Both the position numbers and the translations under genes were made by a program. Positions 25,821 through 33,016 of a stretch of 64,000 nt of DNA are shown here, piece by piece (position 1 is the stretch's first letter; each line of letters begins with the position of its first letter). The DNA comes from Bacteroidales bacterium UBA3810 (GTDB lineage: Bacteria; Bacteroidota; Bacteroidia; Bacteroidales; Paludibacteraceae): assembly GCA_002368645.1 (NCBI GenBank), contig DFEE01000015.1, forward strand, positions 1 to 64,000, given 5' to 3'. The notes below the pieces were generated by a model. That model saw only the letters and a program-made list of their open reading frames with translations. It ran no database searches and had not been told where the DNA came from.

Positions 25821-27239
25821 CTAATTGCACACAAAAGACAAAAGCCAAAGCACAAACTCATTGTAGTTATTCAATTTGTTATCTGCATTATAACTCTCGT
25901 TGTATATTTCAACATTGCAAGTAGCTGTTTTAGGGAATATCTCCTTAATGTCAGCACCGGTTACCATTTCGGTATGATTCGATGGAAAATACATACGCGT
26001 GGAAAAAGTATTGTGCATTGTTAATACATATCCCCCGATATTTGAGATCATTGCTTTGGGATATTGAGCAACTGCCCGCCGGAGTGCGAATATCATGTCT
26101 TGTGTGGAAAATCCCAAACGGCGCAATACTACAAATACTTGCAGTACGCCTTTCGGCAGTTCGACTTCCATATTTATATCTTTGTATTGGGGAGCATTGA
26201 AAATAGACCTATCTACATCTAAAATGGCACTCGCTATCTCTCGCATAGTTTTCGTCTTAATAGTATCACTCGGTAGCATAGTTTGTAATATCTCCTCTGA
26301 TAAATGCGTTATCTCATGCAGGTATTTTATAACGTAATTGTATCGTTGATTAGTAAAAGAATATTTAAACGGCTGATCACTACAGAATTTTTTCATATAG
26401 CCATTAAAAGATGTATCTGCACCGTAAAAATGGTGATAAATATTGGACAAATTATCATAATCTAAGACTAAAACCACATGATCTACTCCGAATTTATTTC
26501 CGCATATGTTACTCTCATTAACAGATTGTCCGAACTTATACGCATAATCCACATGCGCAGAGAGCACATTTAAAATACGAAACAAATGAGCCGGATCTAT
26601 ACGATCTAAATCCTCTATCAGCCATACTACTCGTTTACATGGATGGGTCTGCTTATACTGCGTAATACATTCCCTGATAAATGATGTCACCGTATCACAT
26701 TCATACAACATAGAAGCATCTTGTTTCTGTAGAAACGAATTGTAGGCATAATCAGATTCACCATTTTTCTTTTTGAATGTTTCCCATTTGTTATATAGTT
26801 GCTTCAGTGGTTTTATTGCAGAAGTGATTGCTGCAATCGTCGCCACTTGTTCCGAACTTGAAGCAATCATTGGAGCCCATTTGGATAGTTCGAATAAAAT
26901 ATCATGCCCATGAGATATGCAAAATAACTGAAGTACTAACTTTTCATCCAACTTTTCTGTTTCGGGAATCATTCCATTCAAAAATAGTTGGAATAGTAAG
27001 TCGTACTTTATTAACTCAAAGATATCACGATTCTCGACCACCTGATAATTCACAGGGAAGAGTTTCAAAAAAACAAATTGCTCTTGGACGGATGGTTCTT
27101 CTATAAATTTCTGCAGAAAATAGGATTTACCATCTCCAAACTCAGCAGAGAATATCGTTCGTGGATGAGATAACAGATGTGTTCTGAAATTCTCAATCGT
27201 CCCATCTATTGGTATGTAAAATTCTTGTTCTGGGTTCAT
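25821..27239 (-). CDS. KAP-type P-loop NTPase
   Basis: 472 residues. Walker A FGDGKSYFLQ is near residues 35-44 (form GDGKS), and Walker B VVWLIEDLDRIDP near 203-215 has the D-x-D-R typical of KAP NTPases. A long helical region rich in VLVLDYDNLSNIYHHFYG follows. KAP ATPases are often single-gene or partner components of phage-defence islands; some are membrane-anchored, but no clear membrane segment is seen here. It sits between glycosyltransferases without overlap and is preceded 38 bp upstream by a small hypothetical gene. Function is unassigned; a defence role is inferred from family and from the RADAR genes in the same locus. Confidence 0.72.
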   Translation of the reverse strand: MNPEQEFYIPIDGTIENFRTHLLSHPRTIFSAEFGDGKSYFLQKFIEEPSVQEQFVFLKLFPVNYQVVENRDIFELIKYDLLFQLFLNGMIPETEKLDEKLVLQLFCISHGHDILFELSKWAPMIASSSEQVATIAAITSAIKPLKQLYNKWETFKKKNGESDYAYNSFLQKQDASMLYECDTVTSFIRECITQYKQTHPCKRVVWLIEDLDRIDPAHLFRILNVLSAHVDYAYKFGQSVNESNICGNKFGVDHVVLVLDYDNLSNIYHHFYGADTSFNGYMKKFCSDQPFKYSFTNQRYNYVIKYLHEITHLSEEILQTMLPSDTIKTKTMREIASAILDVDRSIFNAPQYKDINMEVELPKGVLQVFVVLRRLGFSTQDMIFALRRAVAQYPKAMISNIGGYVLTMHNTFSTRMYFPSNHTEMVTGADIKEIFPKTATCNVEIYNESYNADNKLNNYNEFVLWLLSFVCN

Positions 27240-27277
27240 ATTGTATATTCTCTGGTTACACCAACGACTCGCGACAA

Positions 27278-27631
27278 TTATTCATACGGATTCTCCTTTT
27301 TCCACTCCCAGAGTAAGGAATTAAACTTCCAAGCATGGGCAGTGGTGTAAGTTTTTCCGTTAGGAGCTTTGCCTTGAGCCGTTTTAAAATCAGACTCCAT
27401 CTGTGCTGTCAGTTCGGCGTTTTCCTCGATTGCATGGAGTTGCTTGTGCGCATAGGCGAAAGCAGCAGAGTTCCATTTCTGGCGAGGAGACTGTTTTGCC
27501 TGATAGCCTTCCTCACGGGAACGGAAATACATCTTGCCCGTTTTCTTGGACATATAAAAGTAGCCGTTGCTTGTGCTACTTATTTTTCCATGTAACTCAT
27601 GGATAAAATCTGCCGGTATTACTTGTGACAT
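27278..27631 (-). CDS. Hypothetical protein, 117 residues
   Basis: A soluble protein rich in Lys, Ala and aromatic residues (GYFYMSKKTGKMYFRSREEGYQ, then HAWKFNSLLWEWKKENPYE). I do not recognise a family. It has higher GC than the KAP NTPase gene after it, so the two may have different origins despite the 38-bp gap. The sequence pattern YxxKKTGKxYFR is suggestive of a small structural or nucleic-acid-binding fold. No function is proposed. Confidence 0.6.
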   Translation of the reverse strand: MSQVIPADFIHELHGKISSTSNGYFYMSKKTGKMYFRSREEGYQAKQSPRQKWNSAAFAYAHKQLHAIEENAELTAQMESDFKTAQGKAPNGKTYTTAHAWKFNSLLWEWKKENPYE

Positions 27632-27635
27632 AAAT

Positions 27636-27668
27636 TCATTTACAATTTATCTATTTACAATTTTCTCA
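27636..27668. repeat. Imperfect 14-bp (2 x 7) tandem repeat
   Basis: CATTTACAATTTAT followed by CTATTTACAATTTT, directly upstream of the ATG of the 117-residue gene. It fits the heptamer family. Confidence 0.55.
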
Positions 27669-27716
27669 TTTTTGCTTTATCGGCTGTGCAGCCTCATATA
27701 GGTGTCATATACGATC

Positions 27717-27744
27717 GTCGGTCAGCCGTCGGGTGACTGTCGGG
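27717..27744. repeat. Degenerate heptamer array, four units
   Basis: GTCGGTC AGCCGTC GGGTGAC TGTCGGG-type units in an intergenic gap. The units are related to the CCGTCAG heptamers found inside core genes. Confidence 0.5.
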
Positions 27745-27810
27745 AGTAACAGGAAAATAGAACGTATAAACAAGGATATTATTCTAACAATTTGTGCCAG
27801 TTATATATAT

Positions 27811-28815
27811 TTAGTATATCGGTTTGTCTAAGTTTGACTTCGAAAAAAACTCATCCCTAAACCTCCAAACAGGCTGCAGGCATTTATCTATAAACACACA
27901 ACCAGTAAGAACTATTATCGCCACGAATAATACCCCCCCCGAATTTACAAGGTTATTCGTCGAGACATAGCCGGATATTATATTTCTTATCAAAGGTTGT
28001 TCATGAATAATGTACACGGCAAACATTGAAGAAGAAACATAATTGACGACTTTGTTAGTAATCTTGATTTTTGTAAATAATAGAAAAATCAGCAGCGCGT
28101 TGAGTATGAGTCCTATACTATTATAGTAAAAAGATAAACGCATAATGCTATCAAAGACGACAGCATTGTTTATAGAATAATAGAGAGTGATTGAAATTAA
28201 CATATTTAATATAAGTAGTGCGAGCAACACACTTGGGACTGATATTTGCGTCTCCTGAACATGATTGTGTATATAATATCCAATAGAATAAATCAACCAA
28301 AAATTAAGGAGAGTTTTTCCGCTTAGGCTTCCTTCTTGATCAAAGTATCCAAAATATACCGAAATAACAGATAGTACAAGAATCCAAATTAAGCATCTTT
28401 TTTTATCCATTGATTGTAATGCCTGATTTAAAATTGGAGCTGTGATATAAAGGAACAGATATACACGCACAAACCAATAGAAACCTGCATCCGATATAAA
28501 CAAGAAACTATGAATGTTTAGCCCATGTCGCAAATCATGATATAATAATAGGGGTACATGATACACAACAACTACGGAAATAACTGTTAACAATCCTTTC
28601 CATGTCGGTTTTATGCCAAAATAGCCACTTATTAAAATAAATAAAGGGACCCCGACATGCAGAAGCGGAAAAAGCGAACTGATGACTCGATGTTCGGGAC
28701 AACGCAAATCTGGAAGATTGTATAGATACATGTGATATAACACTATAATGAACATAGCGCATATCCGTAACAATTCAAACGAACTATTCCTATTTTGGAT
28801 TTTGGAAAGATCCAT
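27811..28815 (-). CDS. Membrane acyltransferase 3 family protein
   Basis: 334 residues with about ten hydrophobic segments. The N-terminus has NSSFELLRICAMFIIVLYHMYLY, the signature segment with the catalytic His of the OatA/WecH/NodX acyltransferase-3 family. It should acetylate a sugar residue of a lipid-linked or exported glycan at the inner membrane. It lies 23 bp downstream of wzt, so the two are probably co-transcribed. A run of eight C at 27933-27940 (Gly-Gly codons in the coding sense) is a slippage-prone site that could switch the gene off. Confidence 0.87.
   Translation of the reverse strand: MDLSKIQNRNSSFELLRICAMFIIVLYHMYLYNLPDLRCPEHRVISSLFPLLHVGVPLFILISGYFGIKPTWKGLLTVISVVVVYHVPLLLYHDLRHGLNIHSFLFISDAGFYWFVRVYLFLYITAPILNQALQSMDKKRCLIWILVLSVISVYFGYFDQEGSLSGKTLLNFWLIYSIGYYIHNHVQETQISVPSVLLALLILNMLISITLYYSINNAVVFDSIMRLSFYYNSIGLILNALLIFLLFTKIKITNKVVNYVSSSMFAVYIIHEQPLIRNIISGYVSTNNLVNSGGVLFVAIIVLTGCVFIDKCLQPVWRFRDEFFSKSNLDKPIY
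27933..27940. repeat. C8 homopolymer inside acyltransferase gene
   Basis: Eight C on the plus strand (eight G in the coding sense, encoding Gly-Gly near residue 293 within NSGGVLF). Candidate phase-variation tract. Confidence 0.6.
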
Positions 28816-28838
28816 ACAAAGATTTTATATCTTGAGGA

Positions 28839-30137
28839 CTACCCCTTAAGTGAGGTGATTAGCGGTTGGATTGGATTATAAGAAATATCACCAAGATGCC
28901 AATATGTAAATGGTATTTTATGATCAGTATCTTGATAATTCACCTCGAATCGTATCACATCTTTTACTACATCGTAATCTTTAATTGCCGCCATACGGTC
29001 GTTATTCGACATATTAAAATTGAGAGAGTACTTGCCTTTTGCTAATTGATGATTGGGTAAATCCAACTTAACTTCCATATAATCTGCATTCACAGGAAGT
29101 TCTACCTCCTTGGAATACATTGCTCCTACTACATTATCTTGCTCATTGCGTATCACTATACCAAACTGGCACCTATCAACACTTTTTACATTTCTCTTAA
29201 TTTTAAGTATAAAATGTAAAGTTTCTTCATTTGATATATTTTCTGCATCATTTAACATTTTCACACTTACATACTCTAGTTCATGCAGACAATCATATAT
29301 ATGATGTTTTGGCTTGATTTCAGTATAACCATATAAGTCTGATAGATTATTTCCAATATAATAATTCACGCAATCATTAATTTCCCCAGAATAATCCATT
29401 CTCCCATTCTTCAACACCATACCATGTTTGCAAAGTTGCTTTACCGAAGCCATATTATGGCTCACGAAGAGCACGGTTCTGCCCTCTCCTTGGGAGACGT
29501 CTTTCATCTTGCCGATGGCTTTCTTTTGGAACTCGGCATCGCCGACGGCGAGGACTTCGTCCACGACGAGGATCTCGGGTTCGAGGAAGGCGGCTACGGC
29601 AAAGCCGAGGCGGACGGTCATACCGGAGCTATAACGCTTGACGGGGGTATCTATATAGCGTTCACAGCCGGAGAAATCAATAATCTCGTCCAGCTTGCGG
29701 TCAATCTCGGCTTTGGTCATACCAAGGATAGCACCATTCATGTAGATATTTTCGCGTCCGGTCATCTCGCTGTGAAAGCCTGTGCCGACTTCCAAGAGGG
29801 AGCCGATACGGCCGTGGGCACGGATAGTGCCGGTAGTGGGGCCTGTGACGCGGGAGAGGAGTTTCAACAATGTTGATTTGCCGGCTCCGTTCTTACCGAT
29901 GATACCTACTACATCGCCCTGCTCGACCTTGAAATCGATGTCGCGGAGCGCCCAGACGTAGTCCGAGGTGCCTTTGACGGAACGATCGTTGGTCTCACCG
30001 ATCTTGAGATAGGGGTCTTCCTTGCCTAAAATAGTGGTCTGCCACCAACGGTTAATATCATGGCGGAGAGTGCCGGTTGACACCAAGCCGAGACGGTATT
30101 GTTTGCTTACATGATTGAATTCAATCGCAGTTGCCAT
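28839..30137 (-). CDS. wzt: Wzt-type ABC exporter ATPase with carbohydrate-binding C-terminus
   Basis: 432 residues. The first about 255 form the nucleotide-binding domain: GIIGKNGAGKSTLLKLL (Walker A), YSSGMTVRLGFAVA (signature) and EILVVDEVLAVGDAEF (Walker B), with the polysaccharide-exporter SLLEVGTGFHSEMTGRENIYMNG. The last about 170 residues resemble the Wzt C-terminal beta-sandwich that recognises the capped O-antigen. It energises export of the finished glycan across the inner membrane. The membrane partner (Wzm) is not adjacent in this window. The 5' half is GC-richer than the C-terminal half, as expected if the substrate-binding domain was exchanged with the locus. Confidence 0.9.
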   Translation of the reverse strand: MATAIEFNHVSKQYRLGLVSTGTLRHDINRWWQTTILGKEDPYLKIGETNDRSVKGTSDYVWALRDIDFKVEQGDVVGIIGKNGAGKSTLLKLLSRVTGPTTGTIRAHGRIGSLLEVGTGFHSEMTGRENIYMNGAILGMTKAEIDRKLDEIIDFSGCERYIDTPVKRYSSGMTVRLGFAVAAFLEPEILVVDEVLAVGDAEFQKKAIGKMKDVSQGEGRTVLFVSHNMASVKQLCKHGMVLKNGRMDYSGEINDCVNYYIGNNLSDLYGYTEIKPKHHIYDCLHELEYVSVKMLNDAENISNEETLHFILKIKRNVKSVDRCQFGIVIRNEQDNVVGAMYSKEVELPVNADYMEVKLDLPNHQLAKGKYSLNFNMSNNDRMAAIKDYDVVKDVIRFEVNYQDTDHKIPFTYWHLGDISYNPIQPLITSLKG

Positions 30138-30367
30138 TTATTCTTAGAAAAAAATATTAATTATACCGATTTGAGAAAAAGTATCGGCCTACGCGACCTT
30201 GAGCGTATACGCCTATATGCTTGCTTATGAGCAAGCTCCTAGACAACCATATATCCGTCTACACTCACAACTTTGTTGTTTATACTTTTTCTTCATCTCG
30301 GAGATTATATTAAAAATAATTTACTCCAACTATACTTGTTTTCTTTTTAGTTACATTCTTTAATTTG
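30138..30367. other. Intergenic region upstream of wzt
   Basis: No ORF. It contains a 7-bp hairpin GCTTGCT-TATG-AGCAAGC (30219-30236) without a T-run. No clear promoter for wzt was found. Confidence 0.4.
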
Positions 30368-30790
30368 TCAAAAGGCTATCATCTTGCGTGTTTGAGGGTT
30401 GTAGTGGTATTTTTCACATTGAGCATAGACGGGAGCGAAATTATATAAAACTCCATAATTGATACCCGTTAAACGCATGTAGTTCCAGAGTTGCTGGCGA
30501 TGCACATCCGCCAATGTCTCAACCGCCTTACATTCGACTACAACAGGTATATCGCCGCTCAGGACCCGAAAATCAACAAAATGTTTGTGTTCTATCAGTT
30601 GTCCCTTATAGTTGGCTGTGAAGTAATACTCTTTATCATAAGCCACATCGCGCAAACCTAACTCTATCGCCAATGCGTCCTGATACATATATTCGTTCAA
30701 GAACGGACCGAGTTGCTTGTGCACCTCTTGGCAGGCTCCCACAATGGGATATACCACTTGCTTCCATATGTCTTTAACATCCGACTCCAT
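30368..30790 (-). CDS. GxxExxY family protein
   Basis: 140 residues of the small GxxExxY family: VYPIVGACQEVHKQLGPFLNEYMYQDALAIEL, AYDKEYYFTANYKG, FVDFRVLSGDIPVVVECKAVETL and a final LYNFA. The D..VVECKA segment resembles a PD-(D/E)xK-like core. Biochemical function is not established; such genes are common in Bacteroidota, often near mobile or polysaccharide genes. It is transcribed alone from a good promoter at 30837-30867. Confidence 0.85.
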   Translation of the reverse strand: MESDVKDIWKQVVYPIVGACQEVHKQLGPFLNEYMYQDALAIELGLRDVAYDKEYYFTANYKGQLIEHKHFVDFRVLSGDIPVVVECKAVETLADVHRQQLWNYMRLTGINYGVLYNFAPVYAQCEKYHYNPQTRKMIAF

Positions 30791-30836
30791 ATGTGCGTAT
30801 GCGCTTTACGCATAATGCGTATAGCAATTCGGGCGA

Positions 30837-30867
30837 CAAAGGTACAAAAAAAATCCCATATATGCAA
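30837..30867 (-). promoter_or_regulatory. Bacteroidota promoter, T-tract type
   Basis: Minus strand TTG (30867-30865), 20 bp, TACCTTTG (30844-30837). The spacer CATATATGGGA runs into eight T. It drives the GxxExxY gene. Confidence 0.82.
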
Positions 30868-30939
30868 GAAAATAGCCAAATATTCGAAAAAAAATTAGAT
30901 TTTTAATCTTAATTCGAATATTTGACAAAAAAGTTTAGT

Positions 30940-31002
30940 GGAGCTACGCTCCGTGTAAACGCGACATAGTCGCATTAAACTCTATAAACGCGACGCAGTC
31001 GC
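30940..31002. repeat. Three consecutive 13-nt mini-hairpins
   Basis: GGAGCTACGCTCC (30940-30952), GCGACATAGTCGC (30961-30973) and GCGACGCAGTCGC (30990-31002): each has a 5-bp stem and 3-nt loop. The last two lie in a 29-bp tandem repeat with ATTAAACT. They sit directly downstream of the sodB stop. Confidence 0.8.
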
Positions 31003-31023
31003 ATTAAACTTTCTAAACGCAGG

Positions 31024-31656
31024 TTATTCCGTGTAACGGCGGTTGATCTCGGACCAATCAATAATCTGCCAGAGGGAATGGAGATGGGCGGCACGGCGGT
31101 TATGATAATCAATGTAATACGCGTGCTCCCAGACATCCATCGTCAGGAGGGGTTTGAGGCCCTTTGTAACGGGATTGCCGGCATTCGGTTCCTGCGTGAT
31201 GACGAGTTTGCCACTCTTGTCGGCTGAAAGCCAAACCCAACCTGATCCGAAGAGCGTGGTACCCTTCTGCTCAAACTCCGCCTGGAAGGCCTCGAAAGAG
31301 CCGAAATCACGGATGATGGCCTTTAGGATTTCAGATTTAGGATTTATGGTTTCTTTACCCGTAGGGGGTACGATTTCTTCAAATTTAGGATCCTCGTAGG
31401 GTTTGAACTGGGTGAAGTACAGATTGTGGTTTAGGATCTGGCCGGCATTGTTGAAGATAGCGCCTTGGGATTTGGTGACAATCTCCTCCAATGGCATGGC
31501 CTCGAACTCCGTTCCGGCAACGAGTTTATTGAGGTTATCGACATAGGTCTGCAGGTGCTTACCATAGTGATACTCAATCGTTTCCCGACTAATGACGGGT
31601 TCCAGCGCATTGGGCGCGTATGGAAGCGCTATGAGGCTTATGATTGCGGATAACAT
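31024..31656 (-). CDS. sodB: Fe/Mn superoxide dismutase
   Basis: 210 residues. Metal ligands lie in YHYGKHLQTYVDNLN, LNHNLYFTQF and MDVWEHAYYIDYHNRRA. It converts superoxide to peroxide and oxygen. The N-terminus MLSAIISLIALPYAPNALEP is more hydrophobic than usual and short of a proper signal peptide. The start codon is directly preceded by a TTAAACA-type heptamer array, and a second heptamer array (31322-31349) encodes TINPKSEILKAI in frame. The original 5' end may have been remodelled by the repeat. It pairs with rubrerythrin just upstream as an oxygen-defence set. Confidence 0.92.
   Translation of the reverse strand: MLSAIISLIALPYAPNALEPVISRETIEYHYGKHLQTYVDNLNKLVAGTEFEAMPLEEIVTKSQGAIFNNAGQILNHNLYFTQFKPYEDPKFEEIVPPTGKETINPKSEILKAIIRDFGSFEAFQAEFEQKGTTLFGSGWVWLSADKSGKLVITQEPNAGNPVTKGLKPLLTMDVWEHAYYIDYHNRRAAHLHSLWQIIDWSEINRRYTE
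31322..31349. repeat. Heptamer array inside sodB, four units
   Basis: TTTAGGA TTTCAGA TTTAGGA TTTATGG, 28 bp, in the reading frame at a surface-loop position. Confidence 0.8.
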
Positions 31657-31690
31657 AATGTTTAATGTTTAATGTTTAATGTTTAATATT
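31657..31690. repeat. Heptamer array directly before sodB start
   Basis: AATGTTT four times, then AATATT. It ends at the base before the sodB ATG (31656) and replaces any recognisable ribosome-binding site. Confidence 0.9.
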
Positions 31691-31704
31691 GAAGGTTGAA
31701 CGGA

Positions 31705-32247
31705 TTAGTAGTTCTCTGCCAGTAACTGGAAATAGGACTGTGCGTGATGGCAGACAGGGCACTCGTCGGGAGCGGCTTTGCCGACTACGATATGGCCGCA
31801 GTTAGAGCATTGCCAGATACAATCACCATCGCGGGAGAAAACCACCTTGTCTTCGATGTTCTTGAGCAACTTGCGATAACGCTCTTCGTGATGCTTCTCG
31901 ATTGCAGCTACCATCGCGAACTTGGCTGCAATCTCCGTAAAGCCTTCTTCCTCCGCCTCTTTCGCCATGCGGGCATACATGTCCGTCCACTCGGCATTCT
32001 CGCCTGCAGCGGCGTCGGCTAAGTTAGCAGCAGTGTCGTTGATCTTACCGCCATTCAGGTATTTGTACCATAGTTCGGCGTGCTCTTTCTCGTTGGCTGC
32101 GGTCTCTTCAAAGATCTTACTGATCTGTACGAAACCATCTTTCTTCGCCTTCGATGCGAAATACGTGTACTTGTTACGTGCCATTGATTCACCGGCAAAA
32201 GCCTCCATGAGGTTTTTCTCGGTCTTTGTTCCTTTTAAGTCTTTCAT
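31705..32247 (-). CDS. rbr: Rubrerythrin
   Basis: 180 residues: a ferritin-like diiron domain (EAFAGESMARNKYTYFASKA, ETAANEKEHAELW, EIAAKFAMVAAIEKHHEERY) followed by a C-terminal rubredoxin domain with two Cys pairs (CIWQCSNCGH and CPVCHHAQ). It reduces hydrogen peroxide in anaerobes. Complete and of normal length. It is followed 48 bp later by sodB. Confidence 0.95.
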   Translation of the reverse strand: MKDLKGTKTEKNLMEAFAGESMARNKYTYFASKAKKDGFVQISKIFEETAANEKEHAELWYKYLNGGKINDTAANLADAAAGENAEWTDMYARMAKEAEEEGFTEIAAKFAMVAAIEKHHEERYRKLLKNIEDKVVFSRDGDCIWQCSNCGHIVVGKAAPDECPVCHHAQSYFQLLAENY

Positions 32248-32486
32248 AAAAATTGTGTTTTAGGGGTTATACAAGTTTTGTTGAAGAAACGACAAAAATC
32301 GTGCCATATATGTACGTTTATTGAGAAAATGATGTTAATTATTAAGAAAATTATAATAAAAATACCGCTTTTGCGGAATAATTATTAATCGAAAACATTT
32401 TCATTATGCGGGAGGGGGATCGTTCGAGCTAAGTGGGAGTAAGTGAATGAAGAGGGATAAATAGGGCGCGAGTCCGAAAATGACGT

Positions 32487-32519
32487 ACTTATAACACACT
32501 TATCGCGCACTTATCACGC
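32487..32519. repeat. Three 11-bp direct repeats
   Basis: ACTTATAACAC, ACTTATCGCGC, ACTTATCACGC in tandem. The TTATcac core faintly resembles a DnaA box, but spacing and sequence are not convincing. Confidence 0.6.
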
Positions 32520-32546
32520 ACTAAATTTTCGGGTTAATACATTACA

Positions 32547-32571
32547 GTATTATATACAATGTATATAATAC
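32547..32571. promoter_or_regulatory. Palindrome related to the polysaccharide-locus operators
   Basis: GTATTATATA-CAATG-TATATAATAC. Its centre ATATACA-A-TGTATAT has the same half-sites as the operators at 21954 and 25749, with one base less in the middle. No promoter overlaps it clearly. Confidence 0.45.
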
Positions 32572-32901
32572 ATAGAGGTTGCCGCAAATATGCGGCAAAA
32601 GAGAAAAACGAAGGCAGAGAGAGGAGGAAGGGAGGAAGGAAGGGCTGCCTATGAGACAGCGCAACAGACGAAAAGAGAGTGGACAGGAAAGACAGCAGAG
32701 CCGTGTCCGAATGCGGTTCGGACGCAATGGACAAAAGGAAGTCATCATAGGCCGATATAGGCATGAATAGGCAAAACAAAGGTAACTCGCTCGCAGAACT
32801 CACGAGCACAGGACAACGAGGGGAGAAAGGGACAGGGAAACGGCATGACATGCCGGACAATAGACAAAATGTAATAAAATGACAGAAAATCACGCGGAGA
32901 T

Positions 32902-32932
32902 TTGGATATGTCAAAAAAAAAGCGTACCTTTG
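32902..32932 (+). promoter_or_regulatory. Bacteroidota promoter, A-tract type
   Basis: TTG (32902-32904), 20 bp, TACCTTTG (32925-32932). The spacer GATATGTC runs into nine A. It drives comM and probably the pheT-prfC genes behind it. Confidence 0.85.
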
Positions 32933-33016
32933 TGCGATTTTTCGTATATGCGTGAGGCGCGAGCGCGGATATTAATATAATAATAATGAACATATAAAGA
33001 CAAGAAAGTAAAAGAT

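Larger units (their letters stand above)
32248..33016. other. Long intergenic region with several perfect stem-loops
   Basis: No credible ORF; the short frames here have repetitive, charged composition. It contains an 11-bp triple repeat (32487-32519) and four perfect inverted repeats: 32547-32571 (10-bp arms), TTGCCGCA/TGCGGCAA 32579-32598, GTCCGAA/TTCGGAC 32705-32723 and CGGCATG/CATGCCG 32841-32855. It also holds the comM promoter. A divergent regulatory region or an RNA gene is possible. Confidence 0.6.

Noticed and set aside
32487..32519. DnaA-box cluster or replication origin
   Set aside because: Only a loose TTATC core recurs with 11-bp spacing; no dnaA or dnaN gene or AT-rich unwinding element adjoins.
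32579..32770. Small Arg/Glu-rich ORF in the gap before comM
   Set aside because: Its sequence follows purine-rich low-complexity DNA and hairpins, with no promoter in register.
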